This document shows positions 33,280-45,525 of a stretch of DNA of 64,000 bases, one piece after another (within the stretch, counting starts at the first letter, position 1; each line of letters opens with the position of its first letter). Position numbers and translations under genes: made by a program. Origin of the DNA: Zoroaster sp. YZ-2022 (taxonomy: Eukaryota > Echinodermata > Asteroidea > Forcipulatida > Zoroasteridae); contig CM055816.1 of NCBI GenBank assembly GCA_029582265.1, forward strand, positions 82,454,472 to 82,518,471, read 5' to 3'. The notes under the pieces are model-generated. The model had not been told where the DNA came from. It saw nothing but the letters and a program-made list of their open reading frames with translations, and searched no databases.

Positions 33280-35591
33280 TACTAAATGGCATATGACTGG
33301 TGCCCATATTTGTTACACACACATGGACGATCCTTATAAAAGTGGACACTCATGGGCATTTTCACTAGCAACTCCTGATATGACACCAACCGGAGGGCTT
33401 GATCAATTGCAATTTCATATGCATTGATTTCAGAGATAACATCTGTGATTCAAATGTCGTGACACATGAACAACTTACTGTGTTCATGCACATATGTCTG
33501 CAAGCCATCCAAGAATTGGACAATTTTCTTCATCATAACGAAGAATCAAAACACATCCACTTTTGAAGACATTGCCGTGAATAACAACTTTCTCTGCATG
33601 AAAAATGCTTTCAATGTCAGGGAATTTTTGTATCACTGTCTCTATATGGCTTGGTGACAGCTCATCAAGCACTTTTTCATTTCCACCATGTACTGTATCT
33701 CCCTCATATAGATAATTTTCTGATGGGAGACCTGTCGGAGAGAGCATTTGAGAACATAGCCATTTCTGATGTTTATATGCCATACTTTTTGGTATGTTCT
33801 TGAAATTCTTCCACTTCATACTTGTGAACTGTGAATGCTTGGCCTCCCATCTCATGCACCATTGTACCCTTCCTGGGCCAAAATTTTAAATTTGCTGAGG
33901 TAAATGAACTATGTAGTGCATCTTGGGTGTGAAACTAGCTTTAGGATATTCCCTTAAATAGCTCACATGATGCTCTCTTATGAGGTACTGTAAATCAGGC
34001 ACTGTATCAACTGTGACACATGGGCTTGTACACAAATGTGTAATTTGTATTAGCAACAGCAAGATGTTGAATTTGGGGTCATCATGTGGCACTTTCTTGC
34101 TCAGGATGTAAGGCAAGACACTACACAAAGTCAATATGCACGCAGACGTTTGCTTGATTGTTACATCTGAGTAATAGTGGGATTTCAAAATTGGCTCTGG
34201 CTTGTCTTTAGCCTCTAAATATGAATAGGGATATGTGGCTAACTGATTGTTTAGCCACATCAGAGTAAAGAAACTCTTTGCGTCAATACAATACAACAAA
34301 AGTGCTAATTCACTAGGAATCACCCCTTCTAAAAGAACATCCATGGGGTCATGTAAAATACATTTTATGTCAAAATTTGTAACGCAAATCTTTATGGGCA
34401 GTGTGACATGTTCTGCATGGAGAAAAGGCAAATCCAACACCTTCTTTGAAACCTCCTAGCAAACTTGCTGCAGGTGTGTCTGCAACCACAGCAACAAGGC
34501 CACCTTTAATGAGTTTTCTGTCACCACCAAAATCAAAATCAATTCCAGTAGAGGATAACTCATTCACCGTTGCAAGAAAATCTCCCAATATTTTGTCTAT
34601 GCCATGTCTTTTTAGATGACAAGTCTTTGCAATGGCTACCAGATAGAGTGATGACAAGCGAGATCTATCTTGTGGTGGAATATTGGCTATAGTCATGTAG
34701 AACATAGAAATTTTATGCTTCCTTGTTTGTGTACCCAGAGGGTTCACAATCTCTAGATCATCAGTGTACAACATTATTTGGAGGGCTTGACCATTGTGGC
34801 TAAAGAGAGGATTGTTCTTAACATATTCACCATGTCGCATAAATCAAACATGTATTCATTGTTACTGAGGTGAGGATTAGTAACATATTGTCGTATTTCA
34901 GGCATTCTTAGCAGTGTGCTCACAAGATCCTTTAAAGGGACAAAGGACCCACAGTCTTTAACTACTTGAACCTGCCCTCTGACATCTGCATTTCTATGTC
35001 CCAAAACAATTTCCTTTGGTAGTAGATAGGGACAATTTAGTTTGTAAAATTGCTCCCTCTTGTAACTGGTTTGAAATTCAGACATATTGTCACTTGTCTC
35101 ACCAATCAAATCTAGGAGAATGTCTGTATCAATGTTCTGTTCACGAAGCAGCCTTTTAAATGACTGTTTTTGCCTTCCAAGATGATAATCAACAACAAAT
35201 GTTGTGTTCTCCACAACTGAATTCACTGCCTTTTGAGTCAGTTTGAGCCCAGTTTCTAAATGCAAAGTATACGAGGCAAGCAGCATTTTATCATCTTCCC
35301 CTTTTTCATTTTGTATACGGTCATTATTAACATCATCTTGATCATCTACATCCATTGCATTTGCAAACTCATTCAAACTTGGGTGCCCATATTTGCTCTA
35401 TGTGCTTTACTTACATGAACTTTAAAGCTTGACCAACTTTTACTGCTAAAAGCACAATTGCCAAAATCGCAGTACACTTTAAAACGAGGATCATTCCTGT
35501 GTGTTCTTGTGACATGATTAGTAAAATCTTTGAAACTTTCGGTACCAAAGCATGTACACATTGTACAACTATAGTAACTACAGTCTGCCAT
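33280..35591 (-). pseudogene. CACTA-type transposase with N-terminal C2H2 finger
   Basis: The minus strand reads in order. Two C2H2-like zinc fingers come first (35591-35375; CTCFGTESFKDFTNHVTRTH and DFGNCAFSSKSWSSFKVHVS). A helical region with YKREQFYKLNCPYLLPKEIV follows, and then the catalytic part: IMLYTDDLEIVNPLGTQTRK, LGDFLATVNELSSTGIDFDF, CRTCHTAHKDL, DPMDVLLEGVIPSELALLLY, and WCMRWEAKHSQF near 33850. These blocks match the uncharacterised transposase family that I associate with animal EnSpm/CACTA elements; the D-D of YTDD and the E in RWEAKH are candidate catalytic acids. Frameshifts near 34820 and 34380, a stop at 33886 and missing sequence before DPMDVLLEG show it is inactive. A C-terminal continuation (VSYQELLVKMP) is readable near 33380-33340. 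Confidence 0.7.
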
Positions 35592-35793
35592 ACTTTAGTT
35601 CAAGTATAATGTTCTATAATTTGGCATTAAAACGGTGAGAAATGTGAAACTTTAATTGATGAATAGATGCATTTGTGCAGTGTAGGAGGTTTTGAACTTA
35701 AGTCAAATGTACGTGTAAAAATCAAAATCAAATCAACACCATTTTGGGGGCGGTAGGGGGAAGAGGAAATCAAGAAGAGTATAAAATGTGTAC

Positions 35794-35832
35794 CTATTAA
35801 TGATACAGATCGAGTGGTGATGCAGCGAAAAC
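35794..35832 (-). other. Putative 5' leader exon of the CACTA transposase gene
   Basis: 39 bp bordered by CTTTTCCAG at its start and GTACAC at its end on the minus strand, beginning GTTTTCGCTG and ending CATTAATAG. It resembles the exon at 36601-36664 at both ends. Confidence 0.35.
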
Positions 35833-36600
35833 CTGGAAAAGATAATAATGAAAAGATATGAATACTTTTTGATAGTACTTGAATGCTAGCAATGCTTACT
35901 AATAGGAATTAAATCTGAAACTAACATGGCTGCCCAGAGAACCTGCCAAATAAGATTATGTCCAAGCAGACAAAATTAATTATGATACTCACAAGGACCC
36001 TCAAATTAATTAACCATCAAGATTCATCATGCCAAACCATGCCCAGAGTGCAGTGTAGGACTTGTTTTTAAAAACAAACTACGTACATGTACGGTACATA
36101 ATACAGTCTGTGTTGAATTCAAAGCCAAATCAAGTCAACACCTTTTGGTTTTGTTTATTTTTGCATCAACCCCCTTAGAGTACTTCCAGTTCATCTCTTG
36201 GTCTTGTGGGTTTTTACTTCTTTTACTTTCCAGCTGCTTTTTATCTAATGTATGTGCAATAATTTTCACTATTTTATATTTTTTATAAGGACAATGTATG
36301 TATATTGTTATTTACCCCCTGGATGTGGGGCAGCAGGTCTACAGATCATACCATGTATTTGCTTTTGCTGTCCTTAGCCCATCCTGGGTGTTAATGTATT
36401 GTCTTGTACTGTTTTATTAGCGAATAAAATAATAATAATAATAGTAATAAAAATATTTTCCCGTATTCCACTCATGCTTGTGTGATAACGAATAGTATTA
36501 TTAGTATTTATTTATTTGTTATATTAGTAGTATTTTTTTTTGAGGGGGGGGGGGGGCGTGGGAGTTTAATAAAAAAATACAAGAGTATGTGTAACGTTAC

Positions 36601-36664
36601 CTGTTAATGATGCCCACATCCAAGTGACGATTTGATGCCAGATTTGGATGGCAGAAGCCAAAAC
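36601..36664 (-). other. Putative 5' leader exon (duplicate form)
   Basis: 64 bp bordered by TTTTTCAG and GTAACG on the minus strand, beginning GTTTTGGCTTCTG and ending CATCATTAACAG. Shared phrases with 35794-35832, including the flanking intron (AAAAGATATGA), point to exon duplication. Confidence 0.35.
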
Positions 36665-37989
36665 CTGAAAAATACAATTAAAAGATATGACTGCTTGAGT
36701 AGACTTAGGCCTATTTTTCTTTTTAAATAAGGGATAAACTAATAGCACCACAGCAACCCTGGGTCCCTTGGGGAAAAGGAGGCGTGGCTATATAGGTGCA
36801 CATCCAGGCCTAAACAGTATCTTTTTATTTGTCATATGCAGAAAGTATCTCTACTCTACCATCCAATGTCTGATGTGATGGAGCAAAATGGAGCAAGAAA
36901 AAGAACAGATTTAGTAAAAATAAAAGTAAACCATTCAAGATCATCCAGTATGTACATCATGGACATTTATGGATAAATACCTATACATTCAAATCCTCAC
37001 TAAATCATGGTAAAAATGAAGCCATGACTTTGTGAGCCTTGTTGTACAGTGTTGTACAGTAGGGATGCACATACATGAACGAAAGTACAGGTTTAACTGG
37101 TTTAACTGGTCTGTTATTACGTACATTTACGTAGCGGGTCCACATACGCATGATGTAGTTATGCTACCACCATAATGCTCTCATATGAGGTAGCCTACTG
37201 TTGTTGATAATGTCATTTGTCTGCCAACTTTAACTAGTACTAGTAGGCCTAGTAGTAGGACTATACATTCAGTTCCAAACAACAAGCCTAACGTTACACA
37301 TGATATAGGCCCACTGTACATGTACATGTCGGCTACATCATGCATGCACAAACTACTGACTACAGGACAGTGTAGGTCCTATAGATGTGATTGTGTGTAT
37401 CCGAGCATCGTGAATAACTTTTTAGGAACGTTGCTCTGATTTTCATTTTTTAGTTTCGACAATAGCATTGTCATTAGGCCTAACCAGTAATTGTTAGCCC
37501 ATATTTCCTAAAAACAATTAGGCCTAGCCTAGGTACCTAACGTTAGGGGGCCTAAAAAACGTTTCTGAAACATCAATCCAGTCCAGTGTTAATTGTTTAG
37601 AACACAGGGAATTTATGGGCGACATTTTGGGTCCCTCATCGAGTAAAATACGAAACATTATCTTTGTAAACTTTACTTTACTTGTGATTTTGATCTCTGT
37701 CAAGTGTCATGTCTGTACGATGAGTCTCGTTACTTGATCCGGCTGAATCTGCTCAACCGTTGTGCAAGTTACACAATCATCTGCATGCATGGTCGTCATG
37801 ATGTCATCGATTAAAGAATCGACACGATCGATAACCCCGAAATGAATTTCCTGCTTTAGTTCTTATTTTCATGTGTTCCCAAGTCTGACAGAGTTAATTA
37901 CAAGTAACAGTTAAAAGAAAAGCAACAACCCCCCCCCCCCCCCAAAAAAAAGACAACAAAACGAATTTTAATCTTAAGTCTGTACTCAC

Positions 37990-38280
37990 CAACTTTTGAC
38001 GACGCGACCCATTCAATCAAAGATGGCGCTGGTAAAATAAAACTTTTTTTCCCGCCGACGCGATCGATGTCAGTTACGTATTGCTAGAGCGATATGCCCA
38101 TTGGCTAGGCTCATGCGTCCCACACGCTTGCGCGCGCGCCCTCCTCGCTCGGGAATCGCTGGGCTGCTGATGATCGGTCGATCATGTGACCACGACAGTT
38201 GTTTGTGTGGCGCCGGGGGAGGGCGGGGTGGGAAGGTGGGGGAGGGAGGTGTTGTCAATGGCTTAGGACGATGCCTTACA
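37990..38280 (-). promoter_or_regulatory. Candidate promoter and first leader exon of the CACTA genes
   Basis: A GC-rich island (38040-38250, with CGCGCGCG and GGTCACATGATC on the minus strand) lies upstream of a strong donor site (AAAAGTTG|GTGAGTAC, boundary at 37990). The segment between them contains CGCCATCTTTGATTGAATGG, a common initiator-like context. There is no TATA box. It is positioned upstream of both minus-strand genes. Confidence 0.35.
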
Positions 38281-38499
38281 GCCTAGTATTTTAACGCCTC
38301 CCTTAAATTCCACTCGGTCACGTGACGTACTCATAAACAGTGGCATTAGACAAAAAATGCTAATTGCTAATTTTGTTTTAGTATTATTATTTCTTTTAGC
38401 ATTTTCAATTTGTTGGGAAACATTATTGAAACAATTAGCTTGTCACGGATTTGACCTCTATAATTTACAACTGTATTCAAAACCAACATCTCTGATACA

Positions 38500-38876
38500 A
38501 GCATTCGACAAATAAACGGAAAGTACGCGTCTTGGAATAAACACCTATCCGTTTTAACAATAACGCTAGCACGCGTTTATTTACAAACATACCTATATGC
38601 ATAACGTTTACTGAAAATGTGAACGAAACATGCTAACGTTTTCTATAGACTCTGGGCGTTTTTATATAAACGGTAAGCGTTAAGATATTAACACCTCCCG
38701 TTTGAATAAATATACTAAAACGCGTTAATGCTAGAGGTATTGCAACCACAACACATAAGCGTTAAGAAACAAACGTTTGGCGTTTAGAAATTCACACTAG
38801 ACGTTTTCAAATGAACACCATCCGTTTGAATAAAGACACTAAAACGCGCTTATCATTAACACTATTTTTTAGAGTG
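38500..38876. repeat. Right subterminal repeat array of the CACTA element
   Basis: Words such as TCCGTTTGAATAAA, AAACGCG, AACGCTTA and GCGTTTAG recur in both orientations. The pair TCCGTTTGAATAAA / CCCGTTTGAATAAA occurs at about 38699 and 38821. It ends in TTTTTTAGAGTG at 38876. Confidence 0.65.
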
Positions 38877-39425
38877 TAGTGTTGGCACCACGTACTCTTT
38901 TAGTAGCTTGACTCCGTTGAAGTTTCTCTTGTCTCTTCTTGGTAGAGGCACGTGCTTGAGCCTTGCGCATACGCTTTTCATCTTCCGAATCACTGGCCAA
39001 CTCGTCACTAACGTACTCGTCAACAGCTTTCCACCCAGCGTCGGATTTATCTGCCAACCGAACTAGTTTATTTCGTTTCTTAAGCTCGGCGATAGCTTCT
39101 TTTACAAGTGGTTCGGCTGATTCTTCCGTGGCTTCACCTAGATATTTATCAGCCTTTTCCAATTTTTCTAGCACCAATGAATTAAATTATATTGTGTCTT
39201 ATTGCCTTTGAAACGAAAAGACACATCAGAGGCCCGTTTAAGCTGTTGTACTTCTTGGAACGTTGTTGCGAGCTTACTCTCGTTCTCTCGCCGTAGTGAA
39301 TCCAGTGATGTATCAAAGTATTGCTTAAAATCGCCTAACGCCTCTTTTATAGTTTGGCCGACGATCTCTTTGGTAAGTAAAGCAAATTGTGGGTTTGCTT
39401 GGTCAGGATTATCACTGACAGACAT
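38877..39425 (-). pseudogene. DIRS-type retrotransposon gag-like protein, N-terminal part
   Basis: From an ATG at 39425 the minus strand reads MSVSDNPDQANPQFALLTKE, then a helical region to VSFRFKGNKTQYN. After a one-base frameshift near 39185 it continues with LEKLEKADKYLGEATEESAE, IAELKKRNKLVRLADKSDAG and DELASDSEDEKRMRKAQARA. The pairing of FKGNKxQ with NKLxRxADKSxxGW and DELASDSEDEKR is a pattern I associate with the first ORF of DIRS-like (tyrosine recombinase) retrotransposons in marine invertebrates. The frame ends at the CACTA terminus, which truncates it. Confidence 0.65.
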
Positions 39426-39639
39426 GATAAAGGCGAATTTTGGCTGAACTAAAAATCCTGTACAATGTACTACATGTAGTTGTTAAGATGGCGGTAATGC
39501 TGACTTGTTTTTGGCACGTCTGTATGCTTGTGCGTCAAATCAGTAAGTGGTCTTTCACACGCCTTCTACTGTGACCCATACATGCCTGAGCGCACAGCAC
39601 CTGTAGCAGACTCCCCGCGAGAAAATACATAACTCCTGT

Positions 39640-40262
39640 CCCCATAGGTCGTAATTTAGGCTCATGGTTTGATACTCACATGTCTATGAAATCTCATGTT
39701 GAAATCTCATGCTTGTGGCTCAGCATTTAATTTTTTACATAATATTAGACGCATTAGAAAATATTTGTCTAGAGAATGTACCGAAACATTGGTTCATGCT
39801 TTTATTTCTAGTCGTTTAGATTATTGTAATGGTTTACCGGATAGTCTAATTAACCAGCTTCAACGTGTTGAGATCTCCTGCGCTCGACTTGTTTGCAACT
39901 CATATAAATTCTGTCATATTACGCCATTATTAATTGACTTGCATTGGCTTCCTGTTAGGTTGAGGATTACTTTTAAGATTCTTCTGATAACTTATAAGAT
40001 TTTTTATGGTTTTGCTCCTTACTATTTAAGTCAATCTCATTACTAAGAAGCCTCAGTCTCGTTATGGTCTTCGTAGTTCTAATGATGACACTCTTTTGAG
40101 CTACCCTGGGTATCGTACTAAAGTCACTTTAGGGGACCGTGCTTTTGAGTATGCTGCCCCTAAGCTCTGGAATGCTCTACCGATTAATATTAGGAAAGCA
40201 GATAGCATAGATACTTTTAAATCTTTGTTGAAAACTCATTTTTGGGGGATTGCTTTTTACTG
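39640..40262 (+). pseudogene. CR1/L2-like LINE reverse transcriptase, C-terminal part
   Basis: The frame includes LGSWFDTHMSMKSHV (RT motif after the palm), FNLLHN-type sequence read here as FNFLHNIRRIRKYLS, then ETLVHAFISSRLDYCNGLPD, LQRVEISCARLVCNS and ITPLLIDLHWLPVRLRITFK. This is the conserved thumb and C-terminal region of CR1/L2-clade non-LTR elements. A frameshift near 40045 leads to SRYGLRSSNDDTLLSYPGYR, then FEYAAPKLWNALPINIR and a stop at 40262, the usual end of ORF2. The upstream RT and endonuclease are absent (5' truncation). Confidence 0.8.
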
Positions 40263-40885
40263 ATCGCTATGAGGAGGGATTGTGCTATTTGGTGCAGGAT
40301 ATGTTGTGTTAATAAATTGCTTGTGTTCTTGGTGTAAGATATGTTGTGTGAATAAATTGCGGGTTTTTGTTGTAGTGTTAAATTTGAATGTAAACTATTT
40401 ATAGTTTAATTGTTATTGTACATGTATTGCGTATTTGAACACTTCTTTATAAGATGTAATAAATTGTGATGTCTTAAGCTTATTTTTAGTTTTAATATTG
40501 AATTTTAATTGTCATTTCGCTGTTAGATTATGCTATGCATGCAAGTTTAATTATTGTCTTGGTTTTATTAGAAATTTGTTGTGTAATAATTTGTGGTGTC
40601 TAATCTTATTTTTAGTTTTAGTATTGAATTTGATTGTCATTTTGCTGTGGATGTTCTATGCATTTTTGTTTTTTGTTTTGTGTCATGGTGTATATATATT
40701 TAACTTTTATTTATTATTATGTCACATGCTTAAATGATCGATTCTTTTAAATTGTATGTAAGTGTATAGTCTAAATAAGTTTTTCTATTGGAATTTTATT
40801 GTACATGTACATGTACTGCGCATTTGAACATTTCTTTATGGAATTTGCGCATTAGAAATGAATAAATTATTATTATAATTATTAT
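40263..40885 (+). mobile_element. LINE 3' untranslated region and tail
   Basis: AT-rich sequence follows the LINE stop and ends in GAATAAATTATTATTATAAT, the short tandem tail typical of CR1/L2-type insertions. Internal phrases (TTGTACATGTA.TGCG.ATTTGAACA) occur twice, near 40416 and 40798. Confidence 0.6.
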
Positions 40886-41737
40886 GTACATCAAATATTA
40901 CTTATTGAGCTTATCAGCTGAGTTGCCTTATTATTCGAGCTGGTCTGGATAATTTCTGGTGTGACTATTATCAAAGAAACAAAATAAATAAATAAACAAA
41001 ACAAACCAAAAAGAAGAGAAAAAAACATGATACATACTTTGTTTTGGACAGACTGACTAACGAACAGTTTTTCAGCAATCTACATTTTATTTGGTGGAGT
41101 ATTTTCAAAGTTTGTGGAAAATCTGGATACATTAGCTATTATTGGACACTAGATGCCCACAGTGTTTCGTGAACTTTATTATGATTTATGAACACTGCAT
41201 GAAGGGGTTTGCCTTTATGTGTTTATACTGTCTGTGGATAGATGTTTCTTTGGAGTTTCTTTGGAGCAAAAGGGAATATACTTAGTTTTGAACTCTAACG
41301 TTACTATGATATCGCGAGATTGAACTCTTACTCTCATGGACGCTAAAGTTGTATTTCTGCAAGGATTCAGTGTTTTGAATTTTGATCTAGAGGGATTACA
41401 ATGTTCAGTATTTGTTGTTCTCTAGGTGATGCCTTATCTAAGTGGTGGGGAGTGTAATGGGATTACTCTACATGACTGCATATATATTACATTACACATG
41501 CTGTTGACATCAACTGTAATTAATTAACCTGTTGACCCTCTGACAGATTACATTTACACGAACTGTGTGACATAAACAAAAGACTAGAGGATGGGAGATG
41601 TTGTTTTCCCAAGATGGCTGACTGATAGCCACAAGTTGTTAATTAGCTAGTAATGATTAAACCATGTAAATAAGTTCATATGAAAGCAAAATACCATTTC
41701 CATTATTGTCAACCGAATCATAAGTAACTAAAATAAC
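40886..41737. other. No recognisable gene
   Basis: Spacer between the LINE tail and the 4.1 kb transposon. No protein-like frame or repeat boundary is supportable. Confidence 0.5.
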
Positions 41738-42547
41738 TCGTCAGTCGTACCACGAACCGTCGTATCTCAGACTTACTTGCTCTGAGAAAAAGTGGTGTAA
41801 AGTTGGGCATGTTTTCAATGACTCATTTCTTAAACAAGCAGATTAACAATAAAATCCACTTGATGCAGTTTCGCAGCAGAATAACCGTCGATTCATTAAA
41901 TAATTATCGTTTGTGTTTACAATCGTTTTTCTGACTGATATTTCATTCAAAAATCACACGTCGTTTTTGTGAAATTATCGTTTGCCTGTTTTCGGACAAC
42001 GCGAACATGAAGTATAAAGTTACGACAGTTCGTGGAACGATGACGAGGCATTTTTGGTCCCCAGCGCGTGCGACGTATCCGTACTGCGCATGCGTGGTTT
42101 GATTTTATACGTGTACATCTATGCATTCATGCACTGTATTGACAAGGGGGTTGCAGGATGGCTCGATTTCAGTCTCTGATCATTGTTTTTAAAGGATGTT
42201 TTCCCCATTATCCACCACCATGGGATTAAAGGTCAAGTTACGTCGAAACCAAGAACAATGATAACAGAAAATAACAGATTGTTGCGATGTTTCAAGTTCT
42301 TTTATTTATTTAAACTTTACTCAAATTCATTCAAGCCATTCAAATTCATTTTTGTAATTCATTCAAATATTAATTGTTTTGCTACAATTAACGACATATT
42401 TTACAGTGATGCAAAAATGTTAACTTTATTCAAATTCATTGAATTCATTCAAATTCCTTGTAATTCATTCAAACATTAATTGTTTTGCTACTTGATGATG
42501 TGACAAGCTTTCAGGATTCTGATACTGATACGGAGTGCATGGTCTTA

Positions 42548-44480
42548 TCAGTGCGGCAAGTGTTTGTAAAATGAAACATGATCTGCATGATAAATCAATG
42601 GCGTAGTACCAGTGCACATCTTAATCAAATCATCATACTTGTCTTGGGACAGCTTGGGCGTTCCCCGTGGGTATGCCTTTTTAGGACTGATTTCCAGCTG
42701 ATGACCAACTTTTCTTTGCCCTTCATCGATAGCAATGGTAGAGAAGTTCATGTCAGTGTGAGAAAATTTCACCAGGATCTTACTAGGGTCGTTCTTTTCT
42801 ACCTTCAGTGCCATAACTTTTGTCCAATCAACTGGTTCTCCTTCCACAGTTTTACGAACTTTCAGAATATGCACGTCTCTTGAAAGTTGTTTCCAGTCAT
42901 AGATATCTGCTGTTTGATTTTCATGAACTATGTATTGAGAAGGATTTCGTCTAGACAGTTTAATCAGGGCAGCAAGTTGTGCAGGCAGAAGGATGTCACC
43001 AAAGTTTTTTATAGCTCTCTCTATCGTACTATGCATGGCATCGCCCTCACTTTGTCCGTGATTTGTTTCAAAGTATGATACTGTCACACTTTTCACCGAT
43101 TTTGCGTGCTTAACAAAGTGCATGAGCATAGCTGGCAAAATTGAGTTTTTATTTTGACCACGACACCCATCACAGAATACGGCTACTTCTTTTTTCTTTT
43201 CCCCGTCCACAACTGTTAAGTAAGAGTAACAGTTTGATGCGATTTCATTCGATCCACGCATGGCCAAGCCCTCGTGATGCAAATAGCAGTATCCAGTTTT
43301 GCTTGCCAGCTCATACACTGAAATTATAACAGGACAATCTGCGTTTATAGAAAAGTTCACCTCTGTTTGACAACACTTGCTGCAGGTCAAACACTGATGC
43401 CACAAAGGTCTCAGGATTCAATTTTGCCTTTTCCTTCATCTCTTCTTTAAGTTCTCAAGCTTTGCATTTTTCTTGAATATGCTTTTCGTAATCGATACAG
43501 ATCAGCGCTTTTTCTTCTTCATTCCCTTTTCTGTAGGCATCACACAAGCCACACAAATCCTTCTTGGGTGAATGGAACTTGAGTTTTATGTTTTTGAACG
43601 CCTTCGAGTAAAAACTCAAAGAAGCTTTTCTCATTCTGTTTGTGCTCTTCGAGATACAGTATGTACATCTTGTTTATGTTTAAGTCTGGTGACAAATACT
43701 GATAGCCAGTATTCGCTCTGCAAAAGTGTGATTCCATTTTAGGAAATCTGTTGATGTGTTTGCGCACTTCATCGACTAATTGTTGGTCTTGATCTTTTCT
43801 CACCCTACCACCTCGTTTCTCTGGTTCCATTACACCCAAAGACCTTGTTTTTATAACCACAGTACTGACCTGTCTTTCTGATAACCCCAGCGTGTTCAGG
43901 AACATGACTTTAACACACCTGTACCTTGGAGCTTATTTCATGGCCTTCATTGAGTGGAAGAAAATATTTCAACTTTATTTTCTTTCTGGGGTTTTGGCTC
44001 TGATTCTGTATTTCAAGATAGCGAGAAATCCACTGGCGTTGTAAGCTTAAGTTGCCTAAATCATAAAAAGCATGCTGTATTGACTTGCGGTCGGACTCCG
44101 GAAATTTCTTGCAGGACAACTTTCTTACATCACAAAATGCAGATGAACACCGCTGCTTGTTTTGCTCTTTTCTTGGCAAGACATACCTATTGGTTTTCTC
44201 AGTATAATATGACTCTCCTTGGATTCGCCTCATTTTGACATTATTTTTTGTTCCTTGCTTTAGTGCCAGATGGCTGAGCACCATCAGAGAGCCCTGTTTC
44301 AATTCTCTCTTCCCCATCTACCACATAATCTTCGGGTTGTGTTTGTTGGGGCGGATGACTTACACAGTCAATGTTCATTCCCCCATCAACTGTGATCAGT
44401 ACTTCATCCTGATTCAGTGTGTTATCAGTTGAGCCAACCTCAACAATACAAGGAAAGTTATCAATTACAGATGATGCCAT
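42548..44480 (-). pseudogene. DDE-like transposase of the 4.1 kb element, frameshifted
   Basis: From an ATG at 44480 the minus strand reads an acidic N-terminus (MASSVIDNFPCIVEVGSTDN) and then a basic region. Next come FLNTLGLSERQVSTVV (a helix-turn-helix-like block, about 43900), RVRKDQDQQLVDEVRKHINR, ESHFCRANTGYQYLSPDLNI and MYILYLEEH. The C-terminal domain starts near 43330: YELASKTGYCYLHHEG, EVAVFCDGCRGQNKNS, ETNHGQSEGDAMHSTIERA. The D of FCDG, and the D and E of the EGD...H..IE block, are candidate RNase H-fold catalytic residues. I recall this architecture from unnamed insect and cnidarian transposon proteins. At least four frameshifts (near 44250, 43910, 43560 and 43330) and a stop near 43458 inactivate it. 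The superfamily name is left open. Confidence 0.7.
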
Positions 44481-44599
44481 GTTATCTACGTACACAGAGG
44501 AAAAACTCATTGTGATTTGAACATGCATCACTTCTAATAAAATGTTCAAAACACAGTAAGCACTGACAATTAGCACGTGCTGCAAAAATATCCTCACGG

Positions 44600-45411
44600 C
44601 AGTGAAACTCTTAACACTGTTGAGATATGTCCATCAAGGTTTCCTGGTGTTCAGCAGCCTCTTTTGTAGGTGTTGTTGCATTTGGGATGGCTGTGGCAGC
44701 CATTTCAGTGGGTGTTGCTGTCTTGTAGGCGTTGAGGTCTTGAGCTGCAAAGAAATAACAGCACATTGAGGAATTAATTCACATTTAAATGAGATTGTTG
44801 TGTAGGAAATATGTAGTGCGCAGTGGCAAAAAAATAAGAGGAAAACAAAAAATGTCGAAAGTTGAAGGCTGAGCTATAAAATGTAGGCGATTTTTCTATT
44901 CCCTCTTAAAAAACTCAAAACTAAAATTTTGAAATCCTTTGGACCTTTAATGATATTCTAAATCACTGCTAAACAATTTTAAGCTATTTTACTTGAATTG
45001 TTCAAGTGAAGCAAAGTGAGTAAATAGTCCATTTGGTACTTACCAGTCTGAGACGGTGGACAAACTGCAGCTTCCGATGATGTCATGTTTTCTGGAAGGC
45101 AAATAAATAAGCACATTTAAACCGTCATAAAATGCTGTTTTACTCCAATTCTTATAAGATAGTACCACCTGCCGCTTTCCTTTTCATGGTTTATTTTCTT
45201 GCATGTCTGCTATCTTAGGACTGTGAAGATTCCTAGATTCCTAATTGCTACATAGGTATCTATAAAAGCAAAATACTCACTTCCTTTATTTGCCATGGTC
45301 TTGGTGGAGGGCAAGGTGCCATTTTCAGCCATTTTATGGCCTAAATCTGCAAACTAACGTTAGTCCTAGTCTGCAAATTGCAAGCTGCGCTGCATGCATG
45401 GGCCAAGTTTG
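44600..45411. other. Non-coding interior of the 4.1 kb transposon
   Basis: Upstream region of the transposase gene. Short minus-strand exon-like bits such as MTSSEAAVCPPSQT near 45085-45040 are possible but weak. Confidence 0.35.
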
Positions 45412-45525
45412 CACAACGACCATTATGCATTGTCGACTAGCGGTCGATGTTGCCTGGTACTCAACACATGCTTTTGAGCATGAGTACCAGGCAACATCGG
45501 CAAATGGTCGTAGTGCGAACTTGGC
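45412..45525. repeat. Fold-back inside the 4.1 kb transposon
   Basis: Arms with GTTGCCTGGTACTCA and TGAGTACCAGGCAAC, flanked by ACGACCAT / ATGGTCGT and TTGCACAACG / GTAGTGCGAA, enclose a short loop near 45472. Arm length is about 50 bp with small asymmetries. Confidence 0.85.

Larger units (their letters stand above)
26232..38876. mobile_element. CACTA/EnSpm-type DNA transposon, 12.6 kb
   Basis: The left end CACTCTAAAAATAAGTGTT (26232) and the right end, reading inward on the minus strand CACTCTAAAAAATAGTGTT (from 38876), are inverted repeats starting with CACT, as in CACTA elements. Both subterminal regions are rich in AACGC, GCGTTT and AAACACTT words. The interval holds two minus-strand genes, one of which is a CACTA-type transposase. 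A 2-3 bp target duplication does not match (CCA at the left, TAG at the right), so rearrangement, or ends from two copies, is possible. Confidence 0.65.

Noticed and set aside
40498..40737. 79-codon Leu/Phe/Cys-rich plus-strand frame
   Set aside because: It lies in the LINE 3' UTR and reflects T-rich composition.
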